Part shown: in pieces, positions 1 to 8,120 of the stretch
Layout of the letters: each line of letters opens with the position of its first letter
Numbering within the stretch: the stretch's first letter is position 1
Program-made: the position numbers and the translations under genes
The notes under the pieces: generated by a model
Databases searched by the model: none
What the model was told of the DNA's origin: nothing
Seen by the model: the letters and a program-made list of their open reading frames with translations, nothing else
Origin: Calothrix sp. NIES-4105
GTDB taxonomy: Bacteria > Cyanobacteriota > Cyanobacteriia > Cyanobacteriales > Nostocaceae
Direction: 5' to 3'
NCBI RefSeq assembly: GCF_002368415.1
Contig: NZ_AP018290.1
Span: 5,345,614-5,409,613, forward strand
DNA: 64,000 nt

Positions 1-843
1 GTCAAACGCGCGCTCGTTACGTCCAACCGAGGTATGCGCTAAAACTAGTCCATCGATAGCGCGATATTCGTTTACGCGGTTTCTGGTCATTTTCGCCAAC
101 CGTAAAGCATAGCCAAACGTGCCAATGGTGTTTTGGTAATCTCCAATCGCAAGGTATGCTTCACCCAAGTTATTGTATGTGTTTGCTTCAGCAATTGGGT
201 CACGAGTTTGACGACGATATGTTAAAGCATTTTCGTAAAGTTTTATAGCTTTGTTGTAATCACCAAGTCGCGCGGTTGCTAAACCAAGATTACTCAACGA
301 TAAACCCTGTGCTTCAATTTCATTAATGCTATTCGCAATACTAACGGCTTCTGTAAATGCTTCTAAAGCTGGCGCCGTTTCTCCTTGTTGTAACAACAAA
401 CTACCAATATTATTTAAACCAAAAACTTGACCCCGAAGGTCTTTAGTATCTCGCGCAACTGCAAGACGGCGCCGTGCTGCATCTTCTGCTTCTTTAAAAC
501 GTCCTAGCTGAATATATGCTTGACTAAGTAAATCAAAAGCTAAACCCTCTGCTTTCAAATCATTCTTGAAGTGGTAAAGCTCTAACGCTTTTAGTAATGA
601 GTCAACAGCCTTAGATGGTGCCTGTTGTTGAAGTTGCTGTTTGGCTATACGCAGCAAACTGTCAGCGTCGTCACGTATCTCAGGCATTACTCGCAACTGT
701 CTTGGATAGTGAAGTTGTTGGGTTATATCAGCCGCGTTCGCAGCAAATGGTACAAAGACACTTGTTAAAAAAAGTATGTAGATATGATGCCGAAGCTTAA
801 TTGTTCGCCTGCTCGGAAATAAAGATGCTGGTGTTTTACTCAT
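1..843 (-). CDS. TPR-repeat protein, 3' end outside the window
   Basis: The reverse strand reads open from an ATG at 843 down to base 1, giving the first 281 residues. Residues about 20-40 form a hydrophobic signal or anchor (ILFLTSVFVPFAANA), so the protein is probably exported or periplasmic. From about residue 75 it is built of tetratricopeptide repeats with the usual helix pairs (LLSQAYIQLGRFKEAEDAAR, NLGEAYLAIGDYQNTI). In cyanobacteria such proteins often end in a CHAT peptidase domain, but that part would lie outside the window and cannot be checked. It lies 81 bases downstream of the sigma-like gene on the same strand and may be cotranscribed with it. Binding partners are unknown. Confidence 0.85.
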   Translation of the reverse strand, partial: MSKTPASLFPSRRTIKLRHHIYILFLTSVFVPFAANAADITQQLHYPRQLRVMPEIRDDADSLLRIAKQQLQQQAPSKAVDSLLKALELYHFKNDLKAEGLAFDLLSQAYIQLGRFKEAEDAARRRLAVARDTKDLRGQVFGLNNIGSLLLQQGETAPALEAFTEAVSIANSINEIEAQGLSLSNLGLATARLGDYNKAIKLYENALTYRRQTRDPIAEANTYNNLGEAYLAIGDYQNTIGTFGYALRLAKMTRNRVNEYRAIDGLVLAHTSVGRNERAFD

Positions 844-924
844 AAAAGGCTTCCCGCAGTCGGGTTTAAGTAAAAGAATTTACAAACTAATTATTTTGAA
901 AAAATAACACCAATAATAGTGTAA

Positions 925-1566
925 TTACTGAGAAGCTGCCGGAAGAATATTTTCGCCCAAATATATAGCTCGTATATCCGTAGGCAATTTGTCCTCTAAC
1001 ATACGATAACCTTCCTGAAGAAAATTTGCTACTTCGTGAGGGGCAATACCCTCACCTTCTGCTTGAAGATAGGCAGCAATGCGGGTTTCACTCCAATGAA
1101 ACGTTTGTGCCATCAATACCATCAAGCGCAGCACTGGAGGTAACTGTTCCAAAGCTTGTTCTACATAACACCATAATGGCGGCGAAGTAGCTTTAAGTGA
1201 ATAGTGAATTGCTTCTGTAGGGGGTAACTCAATTTCATTGATACAGTAAGCGGTCATATTAATTAGCCAATTTTGCAGCGTTAGATTTTCATTTATTGGC
1301 TCATTTAAGTCAAGACCAGCAAGCTCATGATACACATGTTTCCATGTCAGAGCAAATAAATAATCGGCTTGAACTGGTGAACGCGCGGAATGGCGGATTA
1401 AGGTGTAAACTATAGGACTATAGCGGCAAAACATCGCCGTAAAAAACTTACCAGCCTCCGGATGCTGCTGGAATAGGGTTAACAGTTCACGGTCGCTATG
1501 ATGAAACAGCGATTTCACAAGCGGGTGGTTAGCTTCGGGGAAATGTGGTATTTGCACGGCTTGCAA
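925..1566 (-). CDS. ECF-type sigma factor-like protein
   Basis: This 213-residue protein has the layout of a small group IV sigma factor. Residues about 40-85 (FCRYSPIVYTLIRHSA, then ADYLFALTWKHVYHEL) resemble sigma region 2, and residues about 150-200 form a weaker region 4 helix-turn-helix (ETRIAAYLQAEG). It would direct RNA polymerase to a small regulon. No anti-sigma factor is adjacent. The next gene on the strand is the truncated TPR protein, a possible target or partner. The homology is divergent, so a DNA-binding protein derived from a sigma factor is the main alternative. Confidence 0.6.
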   Translation of the reverse strand: MQAVQIPHFPEANHPLVKSLFHHSDRELLTLFQQHPEAGKFFTAMFCRYSPIVYTLIRHSARSPVQADYLFALTWKHVYHELAGLDLNEPINENLTLQNWLINMTAYCINEIELPPTEAIHYSLKATSPPLWCYVEQALEQLPPVLRLMVLMAQTFHWSETRIAAYLQAEGEGIAPHEVANFLQEGYRMLEDKLPTDIRAIYLGENILPAASQ

Positions 1567-1773
1567 CTCGGATTAATTGATATTTGTTGCTACTGACTAA
1601 AATAAGCGCGATAAAGTTTATTTATTTGCTTGCTTATTTTGCGAACGGTATGATTAAAGCGTCAACCGTTTAGACCTGTTTGTAATTGATACACTAGAAA
1701 TACAGACTTAAGATTTGAGTCCTAATTCTTAAAAATACTCCCAAGCCTCCCTTATACATAACTAGATGTTTTC

Positions 1774-2349
1774 ATGTTTATAGCAGTTAGTTTACCCCCC
1801 CTTACCCTAGCGTCGTTCTTGCCCGCACTCGATGGTTTAATGTCCACCCAAGGCATTATGGTTATGCTACTGGCAGCTTACGCAGGCGCCATGTGGATGT
1901 TTTTAACTAGTGCGCCAAAAGTATACACGGTAATGGTGTCAGATTTAGAAATCGCCCGACAATTATATGAAGGATTACTCGATTTACCAGCCGCTGAGGT
2001 ACCTTTGCACTATTACTATAATTACGAACAAACTATTGGCGCCGCAGGAATTGATCCTTTATACATGTCCGCGACTCCTAGCTATTCGGGAAGCCGTATG
2101 AGCAACGCGAGTGAAGGACTTTGGTATCAACTCAAGAAAAATACTCAACTGCATGTTATTACAGGTGCTAGTCTTGGCGCCAAAAATCAACAGCGTCACG
2201 TTTGTTTCGACAACGATGCACTTGAGTTGATTTTAATGCGTGTTGAAGTACGTGGCTTGAAATTCAAAATTCGCAGCCGCAAGCCCATGAACTTTTTGGT
2301 TAAAGATTATGATGGGCGCGTTATTGAAATGGCAGAAGTCGCAAATTAG
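1774..2349 (+). CDS. Glyoxalase/VOC-fold protein with N-terminal membrane segment
   Basis: A 191-residue protein. Residues about 25-48 are hydrophobic (IMVMLLAAYAGAMWMFL) and probably anchor it. The rest looks like a vicinal-oxygen-chelate/glyoxalase domain: it begins KVYTVMVSDLEIARQLYEGL and ends with VKDYDGRVIEMAE, the usual last strand of this fold. Proteins of this type are annotated in cyanobacteria as glyoxalase-like without a known substrate. A full set of metal ligands is not obvious, so enzymatic activity is uncertain. It is transcribed alone, divergently from the sigma-like gene across a 207-base gap, and is followed by an STRR hairpin. Confidence 0.65.
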   Translation: MFIAVSLPPLTLASFLPALDGLMSTQGIMVMLLAAYAGAMWMFLTSAPKVYTVMVSDLEIARQLYEGLLDLPAAEVPLHYYYNYEQTIGAAGIDPLYMSATPSYSGSRMSNASEGLWYQLKKNTQLHVITGASLGAKNQQRHVCFDNDALELILMRVEVRGLKFKIRSRKPMNFLVKDYDGRVIEMAEVAN

Positions 2350-2361
2350 TAATGAGTATAA

Positions 2362-2420
2362 AGTGCTGAGTTCTGAGTAGAATTAAGGAGTATCACTCAG
2401 CACTCAGCACTCAGCACTTA
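2362..2420. repeat. STRR hairpin of the ACTCAGC family
   Basis: The heptamer ACTCAGC is repeated in tandem at 2395-2418 and its complement (GTGCTGAGTTCTGAGTA) lies just upstream, so the region can fold into a hairpin. It sits between two convergent genes and may end transcription. The same family occurs between rpoC2 and rpoC1 and between rpoC1 and rpoB. Confidence 0.75.
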
Positions 2421-2424
2421 AAAC

Positions 2425-4260
2425 TTATCGAGCATCATTAATTAACCATTGGCTGGAAGTTGCATCCCATACCAGGGTAAAACGTACTCGTGCTGGAGAT
2501 TGTTTACCGTTTCTAAGTAGATAGTTTAACTGTGCGTCTACTATGGCTGAGTAGTCATTTTGCTTTACTAAATTAATTTGATCTACTTCGACTTGCTCAA
2601 CTTGCCCATCCCACCAACCAGTGTATGAATCAAAACCTCTAGGGTGAAGTTTACGATTACTTCGTAGTTCTGGAGTTAACTTATTCCAAGTTTTTTTTAA
2701 GTTTTTATTATTAATACCGTTGTAATAATTTTCTACAAACTCTGCTGGTGATGATTCTGTAGTTGGTCTTGGTGGTCTTTGTGTGGGTATTACTGTGGGA
2801 ACAATTACATCTGGAACTTTTGTATTTGGGGTTTCGGGAGTTTGGGTTTCTGACGGTGATGGTAAAGGTTGTTTTGTCTCGATAGTTGTTGGAGTATCTG
2901 TTGGAATATCAGTTGGAATATTTTTTGGAATATTTGTTGGAATATCTGTTGGGGTATCTGTTGCTGTAATGGTTGGCTCTGGTTCTGGTTCGCGTGTTGG
3001 GATAGACCTACGGGTAGCTCGATTTCTAGGTGTTGATATTACAGGTGGTTCGGAGTAGTCTTGTGTTGGAGATGGTGTTGACCGAGGTACATTTGATGTT
3101 GCAACAGGGGTTGGGACGGTATCTTCTACTTGACCTTGATTATTTAGCATCGAAGCTAGAACAACTGCACCACTAATTAAACCAGCACCAATTATGGCGC
3201 CTACTACAACACCTCGTGTGTTACTTCGTGGTATTTGACGTGCATTATTTTGACCTATAGGTGGTGTATTTCCTGAATTACTAGCTTGTTGATATGGTTG
3301 GTTAACAGGACTGATGGGAACTGTATTTTGTTGTGATTGATTAGTTAGTTGATTAGTTGGTTGATTAGTTGGTGGATTAGTTGGTTGATTAGTTGGTGGA
3401 TTATAAGTTGGGGTTTGAGAATAAGGTATTGTTGGTATAGAAGCTGATCCCGATTGTAAAGCGAAAAGCATGTCTCTAGCACTATTGAAGCGATGCTGAG
3501 GAACAAACTGTATTGCTTTGTCTAATACCATTGCAAAACCTGGAGTTAAAGAAGTCGCTAAAGAGCGCCATAAAAGTACACCTGTTGCAGGGTCGTTTGG
3601 TATTTCCTGGGGTAATTTGCCTGTCAGCAAAAAAATTGCGGTCATTCCTAAACTATAAATATCACTTGCAAACATTGGTCTACCAACCGACTGTTCACTA
3701 GGCATAAATCCCGGCGTTCCAATTACAATTGACCTCGTGGAATTACCAGAAGGCGTTACAACTGTACCAATTGTCTCCTTCACGGCGCCAAAATCTATTA
3801 GTACTGGCTTACCATCAGATTGGCGAATGATGATATTATCTGGCTTAATATCACGGTGAACTATACCTCGACCGTGAACATAATCAAGAACAGGTAAAAG
3901 ACTAATTAGAATATCCCGAACAGCATTTTCACTCATCACACCTTTAGATTGGACTTTGGCGTTAAGAGTTTGTCCTTGGATATATTCTTGAACTAGGTAA
4001 AACTGCCCATTCTCAGAAAAATAGGCATATAAACGAGGAATTTGATTACTATTATCACCAAGTTCTTCTAAAATAGCCGCTTCGCGCTGAAACCGTTCCT
4101 TAACAAGTTGGTAAATTTCAGGATTATTATTGATTGGTTTTAGCTGTTTGATGACACAGCGACGGTTGGATGGCATTTGAGTATCTTCAGCAAGGAAGGT
4201 TTCTCCAAACCCACCGCTTCCTAGAGTCTGTATCACACGATAGCGGTTATTAAGCAGCAT
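2425..4260 (-). CDS. Membrane-anchored Ser/Thr protein kinase
   Basis: This 611-residue Hanks-type kinase has a complete catalytic domain (about residues 1-270): glycine loop GSGGFG at 14-19, ATP lysine K38 in VIKQLK, catalytic loop HRDIKPDN with D137, and DFG with D156. A low-complexity linker with PTNQPTN repeats, a single membrane helix near residues 350-372, a Pro/Thr-rich external stretch and a C-terminal domain of about 100 residues follow. That domain (SPAEFVENYYNGINNK to VWDATSSQWLINDAR) resembles NTF2-like folds. Its first 30 residues nearly match the kinase 77 bases upstream, showing tandem duplication. It ends the operon that starts with the double-glycine peptide. Its input signal and targets are unknown. 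Confidence 0.93.
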   Translation of the reverse strand: MLLNNRYRVIQTLGSGGFGETFLAEDTQMPSNRRCVIKQLKPINNNPEIYQLVKERFQREAAILEELGDNSNQIPRLYAYFSENGQFYLVQEYIQGQTLNAKVQSKGVMSENAVRDILISLLPVLDYVHGRGIVHRDIKPDNIIIRQSDGKPVLIDFGAVKETIGTVVTPSGNSTRSIVIGTPGFMPSEQSVGRPMFASDIYSLGMTAIFLLTGKLPQEIPNDPATGVLLWRSLATSLTPGFAMVLDKAIQFVPQHRFNSARDMLFALQSGSASIPTIPYSQTPTYNPPTNQPTNPPTNQPTNQLTNQSQQNTVPISPVNQPYQQASNSGNTPPIGQNNARQIPRSNTRGVVVGAIIGAGLISGAVVLASMLNNQGQVEDTVPTPVATSNVPRSTPSPTQDYSEPPVISTPRNRATRRSIPTREPEPEPTITATDTPTDIPTNIPKNIPTDIPTDTPTTIETKQPLPSPSETQTPETPNTKVPDVIVPTVIPTQRPPRPTTESSPAEFVENYYNGINNKNLKKTWNKLTPELRSNRKLHPRGFDSYTGWWDGQVEQVEVDQINLVKQNDYSAIVDAQLNYLLRNGKQSPARVRFTLVWDATSSQWLINDAR

Positions 4261-4337
4261 TCAAGTAACTAGCATTCAAGCCAAGGGTGTTGCTTTAATA
4301 TTCTACAACTTATATATAAATGGGCTGTGCATCGCAT

Positions 4338-6101
4338 TTATTTAAAATAATGTAAATTATTGTCTGTTTGATATTTATCAATATAGGTAGCGTTACTCAT
4401 CTCTAATTTTGATAACAACTTTAAAGAGTCAAATTCCTGTGGTGAGTACTGCGGATGATACCAAGACTGTTTATTAAAATAGCTTTGTAATCCTGGAGTG
4501 TCAAAACGGCGCCCTAACCGTGCAAAAATCGAGTTACGCATTATGTCTAACTCTAAAGCGGTTTTTCCATTTAAATCAGCATCACTTACAGGTCGTTGTG
4601 ATAGCCAAGAATAATCATTATTGATTGCAGTAGGAGTTGGTGTAGCGCTGATTGAAAATTGTTTAAAGTAAAATCGGTCGGATGGTGCGTTCGGTTCTTT
4701 GCTTGCAAACGTACAGTATGCGTCCTTATTTTGTAAACCGAAGTTACGTAACAAATCTACACACTCAGCACGAGTGTTAAATTTTCCTGCGTGTGCAGCG
4801 TATAATTGTTTGCCAGAGAGATTTGGGTAATCAGGTATCCAAAATATCCCTGCTTGTTGATATCCTTTTGCTTTTAATTTCTCTACTTGTTTATTTGCTG
4901 CTTCTCGTTTTGCGTAAGCCGAATCTATAAGAAAATATGAAGAACTAGGAAGATTTGAATTAGATTTACTACCAGTGTCCGGTAATACTGCATTTGATGA
5001 GGGTTTAGTTGTAAGAGGTGATTGTAAATCGTTCTGATTATTACTATTATCTACAGCTTTTACAGTATCGGCAGTTGCAGGTGTTTTTGTATTTGCTACT
5101 TGATCAGAAGAAAATTTGCTGATTGAGAATACAATTGCTGAGGCGCCAATTATTCCTACTATTAGACTACCAATAATAATACTGTTTCGACTGCCACTTG
5201 TAATTGTAGCTGGTGGTAGCGGCGTTTGATTCGGTGGTAATGGTACTGTTTTTTGTACTATTTCATGTACGTTAGGAGGTATCGTTTGGGCAGTGCTTTG
5301 TAAAGCGTAAAGCATATCCGATGCACTTGAGTAACGTTCACGGGGATGATATCTAATTGCTTTATCTAAGATTTGCTTTAATACAGGACTAATATGGGAA
5401 GCATTGGGATGCCATATTATTTCCCCTGTTTGAACATCGGTTTCTAACTCGTGCGGTTGTTTACCTGTTATTAGATAAATTGCTGTTACACCTAAACTAT
5501 ATAAATCACTTCCATACATTGGTCTACCGGCTGCTTGTTCAGATGGCATGTACCCAGGTGTACCAATAATAATCGAACTAGTTGGTGTACCTTGCGAGTT
5601 TAACACTGTCGCCATCGATTCGCGCACGGCGCCAAAATCAATCAAAACAGGTTTGCCGTCTTGGCGCCGCAAAATAATATTATCCGGTTTGATATCGCGG
5701 TGGATTATACGCTTGCTGTGAACGTAAGATAACACAGGTAATAAATTTACCAGCAGTGAGTGAACTTGATTCTCATTCCACAATCCATGATTTAATGTGC
5801 GGGTAAGAGTATCACCTTCTATCCACTCTTGAACTAAGTAAAATTCTCCATCCGCTTGAAAGTAAGCGTATAAACTAGGAATTTGGCTACTGGTGCCACC
5901 TAACTCTTCTAATATTGCTGCTTCGCGTTGAAACCGTTCTTGTACTAGTTGATGAATTTGGGGATTATTTTGAATTGGTTTAAGCTGTTTAACTACACAA
6001 CGACGCTTTGATGGCATTTGGGTATCTTCTGCTAAAAAGGTTTCACCAAATCCACCACTTCCCAAAGTTTGTATTACACGGTAGCGGTTGTTAAGTAACA
6101 T
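4338..6101 (-). CDS. Ser/Thr protein kinase with SPOR-like region and YARHG domain
   Basis: This 587-residue kinase has the same catalytic features as its downstream paralogue (GSGGFG, K38, HRDIKPDN, DFG). A membrane helix near residues 310-330 separates the kinase from an extracytoplasmic part. That part has a SPOR-like stretch (FLIDSAYAKREAANKQVEKL) and a C-terminal YARHG domain (LELDIMRNSIFARLGRRF, then QSWYHPQ), here with FARLG in place of the usual YARHG. YARHG domains occur in envelope proteins and are thought to bind wall components. The gene begins 27 bases after the HlyD-type adaptor, so it is almost certainly in that operon and may link envelope state to peptide export. Confidence 0.93.
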   Translation of the reverse strand: MLLNNRYRVIQTLGSGGFGETFLAEDTQMPSKRRCVVKQLKPIQNNPQIHQLVQERFQREAAILEELGGTSSQIPSLYAYFQADGEFYLVQEWIEGDTLTRTLNHGLWNENQVHSLLVNLLPVLSYVHSKRIIHRDIKPDNIILRRQDGKPVLIDFGAVRESMATVLNSQGTPTSSIIIGTPGYMPSEQAAGRPMYGSDLYSLGVTAIYLITGKQPHELETDVQTGEIIWHPNASHISPVLKQILDKAIRYHPRERYSSASDMLYALQSTAQTIPPNVHEIVQKTVPLPPNQTPLPPATITSGSRNSIIIGSLIVGIIGASAIVFSISKFSSDQVANTKTPATADTVKAVDNSNNQNDLQSPLTTKPSSNAVLPDTGSKSNSNLPSSSYFLIDSAYAKREAANKQVEKLKAKGYQQAGIFWIPDYPNLSGKQLYAAHAGKFNTRAECVDLLRNFGLQNKDAYCTFASKEPNAPSDRFYFKQFSISATPTPTAINNDYSWLSQRPVSDADLNGKTALELDIMRNSIFARLGRRFDTPGLQSYFNKQSWYHPQYSPQEFDSLKLLSKLEMSNATYIDKYQTDNNLHYFK

Positions 6102-6128
6102 TTATATTAAGTATATATTTTGTACTAA

Positions 6129-7445
6129 TTAAATATCTCCAATTAACCTTGCTTTTCTGAGAATAAATTGTAAAACAGTTTCCTGTTGTGAAATAATATC
6201 GGCTGTCGCTTCCATCCCCGTTTGAATCGGGTACTGTTGATTATAACGCTGTAAAAATAATTTCTCCGGCTCGATAGTAAGCTCGTAATAAGGAGCAGGC
6301 GCTGAAGAATCAAGTTCTTTAGTGATAATATCAGCAGTAATCGTTCTAACGGCGCCGTTGAGAATTCCATAATCTGGATAAGGATAAGCAGAAATCCGCA
6401 TCTGTACTTTTCCAGCTTTACATTGCGTAACTTGTTTTATTTTACAAACCTGGACTTTACTTATATCATCGGAACTAACGCGCGCTTTCATAACTAAAGG
6501 CGCCTGACTAGGTACAATTTGAGCAATAATGTCACCAGTACGCACGACTTGCCCACTATTTCTTAATTCTAATTTCAAAACTGTTCCTGACTCTGGACTG
6601 GTAATTACAGCTTTTTGTAATTCGGTTAATATTTGTTGCTGTTCTTTTTGAGCGTTACCTATTTGACCTTGAATTTCAACTCGACGCTGAATCAATTGTA
6701 TACGTTCTTTATTTAATTGAGCAATCGCTGATTCTGCCTTTGCTTGTTCTTGAGAAATTCGCTCCGTTGCGATTGTAATGTTCGCTCTTACGGGATTGAT
6801 AAGTGCTTTAGTACGTTTAAATCTAGCTTCTGCTGCTCTAAAAGCTTGTAGTTTTTCTTGAATTTGAAGAGTGGCAATTGCACCAGTATTTGCTAACTCT
6901 TGATAACGTCTCAACTGCTCCCTAGCTAGTTCCACTGATGCTTGTGCTTCAATTAATTCACTTTGGCTAATAATTTGTTTATCTTTGTACTCACGTTCAT
7001 TGCGTTTCAAATCAGCGCGCGCTTGAGCAATTGCACGCTGTGTAGAATTAGACTCAGCTATAATTTGAGATTGTAGAACTCGAAGTTGAGCATCGATTTG
7101 AACAAGCTGTAATTTATACTGCTGAATATTTTCAAACAGTTGACTCTTCTTAGTTCGTAGCTGTGAAGAATCAATAATTGCAATGCTATCTCCACGCTTT
7201 ACAACTTGATTTTCTCTAACTTCAATACTATTTACAGTCCCCTCAAAACTAGCTTGAACGATTCTTACTTCCCCACTCGGACGAACTATTGCTTTAGCTT
7301 TGACCGTAATATTATACTTAGTAAAACTAGCTACAATAAAAGCTAGACCAATACTCCCAACCAAAAATAACCCTCCTAAAATTGTCCATCGATTAATCGG
7401 AGGGAGAAAATCATCACTATCAAATTGAGGCAGTAATTCTGACAT
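6129..7445 (-). CDS. HlyD-family membrane fusion protein (peptide exporter adaptor)
   Basis: This 438-residue periplasmic adaptor bridges an inner-membrane ABC exporter to the outer membrane. A membrane helix is near residues 20-43 (ILGGLFLVGSIGLAFIVASF). A biotinyl-lipoyl-like half follows (VRIVQASFEGTVNSIEVREN), then a long coiled coil (about residues 80-280, rich in Gln, Ala, Lys and Glu), the second lipoyl half (VITSPESGTVLKLELRNSGQ) and a beta-barrel ending (YPYPDYGILNGAVRTI). Length and order match full-size HlyD proteins. The gene sits between the double-glycine peptide and the kinase genes; the C39 ABC exporter at 8121 is the obvious partner. Confidence 0.93.
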   Translation of the reverse strand: MSELLPQFDSDDFLPPINRWTILGGLFLVGSIGLAFIVASFTKYNITVKAKAIVRPSGEVRIVQASFEGTVNSIEVRENQVVKRGDSIAIIDSSQLRTKKSQLFENIQQYKLQLVQIDAQLRVLQSQIIAESNSTQRAIAQARADLKRNEREYKDKQIISQSELIEAQASVELAREQLRRYQELANTGAIATLQIQEKLQAFRAAEARFKRTKALINPVRANITIATERISQEQAKAESAIAQLNKERIQLIQRRVEIQGQIGNAQKEQQQILTELQKAVITSPESGTVLKLELRNSGQVVRTGDIIAQIVPSQAPLVMKARVSSDDISKVQVCKIKQVTQCKAGKVQMRISAYPYPDYGILNGAVRTITADIITKELDSSAPAPYYELTIEPEKLFLQRYNQQYPIQTGMEATADIISQQETVLQFILRKARLIGDI

Positions 7446-7455
7446 AATGCAGGAA

Positions 7456-7507
7456 GTAGAGACGTGACATATCCCTTTGAAAAAATCTCCAGTTTATACG
7501 TCTCTAC
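7456..7507. repeat. GTAGAGACG...CGTCTCTAC inverted repeat
   Basis: A dispersed inverted repeat with ends GTAGAGACGT and ACGTCTCTAC, between the double-glycine peptide and adaptor genes. Related copies are at 10262-10307, 21774-21815 and 62932-62956. It could attenuate transcription between the two genes. Confidence 0.65.
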
Positions 7508-7540
7508 AATATTATTTTTAAAAATTTAACAACTTAAAAC

Positions 7541-7888
7541 CTAACAACCTAACAACGTAGCGACTGTCATACCCTTGAATGTCATATTCATATAGGGTTT
7601 GAGAGAATTTTTTACAAACGTTTGGTCTGCTGATGAGAGTCCAGAATAAGTTTGTTTAGCGGTTTTTACTGATTGGTTTATCTCAGTCAGTGTACTGCCT
7701 GAAAAATCATTGAACACTGTTTGGATGTCGAATTGATTTTGTTTCAACAAACTGTAACAATTGTTTATATACGCACTAGTCGCTACAAATCCTCCTCCAG
7801 AGATAATTTCCATCTCACTGTCTGTTAATTGTGTTAACCACGCAGGAGTTGTTTTGCTTTTTTGAATATTTTCAGTATTTTTCAGCAT
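7541..7888 (-). CDS. Double-glycine leader peptide precursor (bacteriocin-like or signalling)
   Basis: This 115-residue protein begins with a classic double-glycine leader: LTQLTDSEMEIISGGG ends near residue 33 and fits the pattern LSxxELxxIxGG that C39 peptidases cut. Cleavage after GG (31-32 or 32-33) would release about 83 residues with only two cysteines, Cys44 and the terminal Cys115, which could form a disulfide. The mature part is Ser/Thr/Asn-rich with a possible amphipathic stretch (TVFNDFSGSTLTEINQSVKT) and matches no bacteriocin I recognise. Placement supports export: the adaptor gene starts 95 bases downstream on the same strand, and the C39 exporter starts 232 bases away divergently. 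An antimicrobial, signalling or adhesion role is undetermined. Confidence 0.8.
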   Translation of the reverse strand: MLKNTENIQKSKTTPAWLTQLTDSEMEIISGGGFVATSAYINNCYSLLKQNQFDIQTVFNDFSGSTLTEINQSVKTAKQTYSGLSSADQTFVKNSLKPYMNMTFKGMTVATLLGC

Positions 7889-8120
7889 GTATTTTGCTCA
7901 TAACTCTATAACTTTACAATCTCATTCAGTATAATTATGGATAAAATTTATACAAACAAGAATATATTTAGTCAAATTTTACACTTATTTATCATCTGTG
8001 CCAGTATTGTGAAATTTTGATTAAATATTGATTGTGAGCCATGAATATATAAAAAATTGGAGAATATCTTTAAAATCTTATAGTTAAAACCACGCACGCG
8101 CGTAAGTTCATGTACGTTAT
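7889..8120. promoter_or_regulatory. Divergent promoter region between peptide and exporter genes
   Basis: This 232-base AT-rich spacer separates the leftward peptide operon from the rightward exporter gene and must hold both promoters. I could not assign specific -35/-10 pairs or operators with confidence. Confidence 0.4.
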
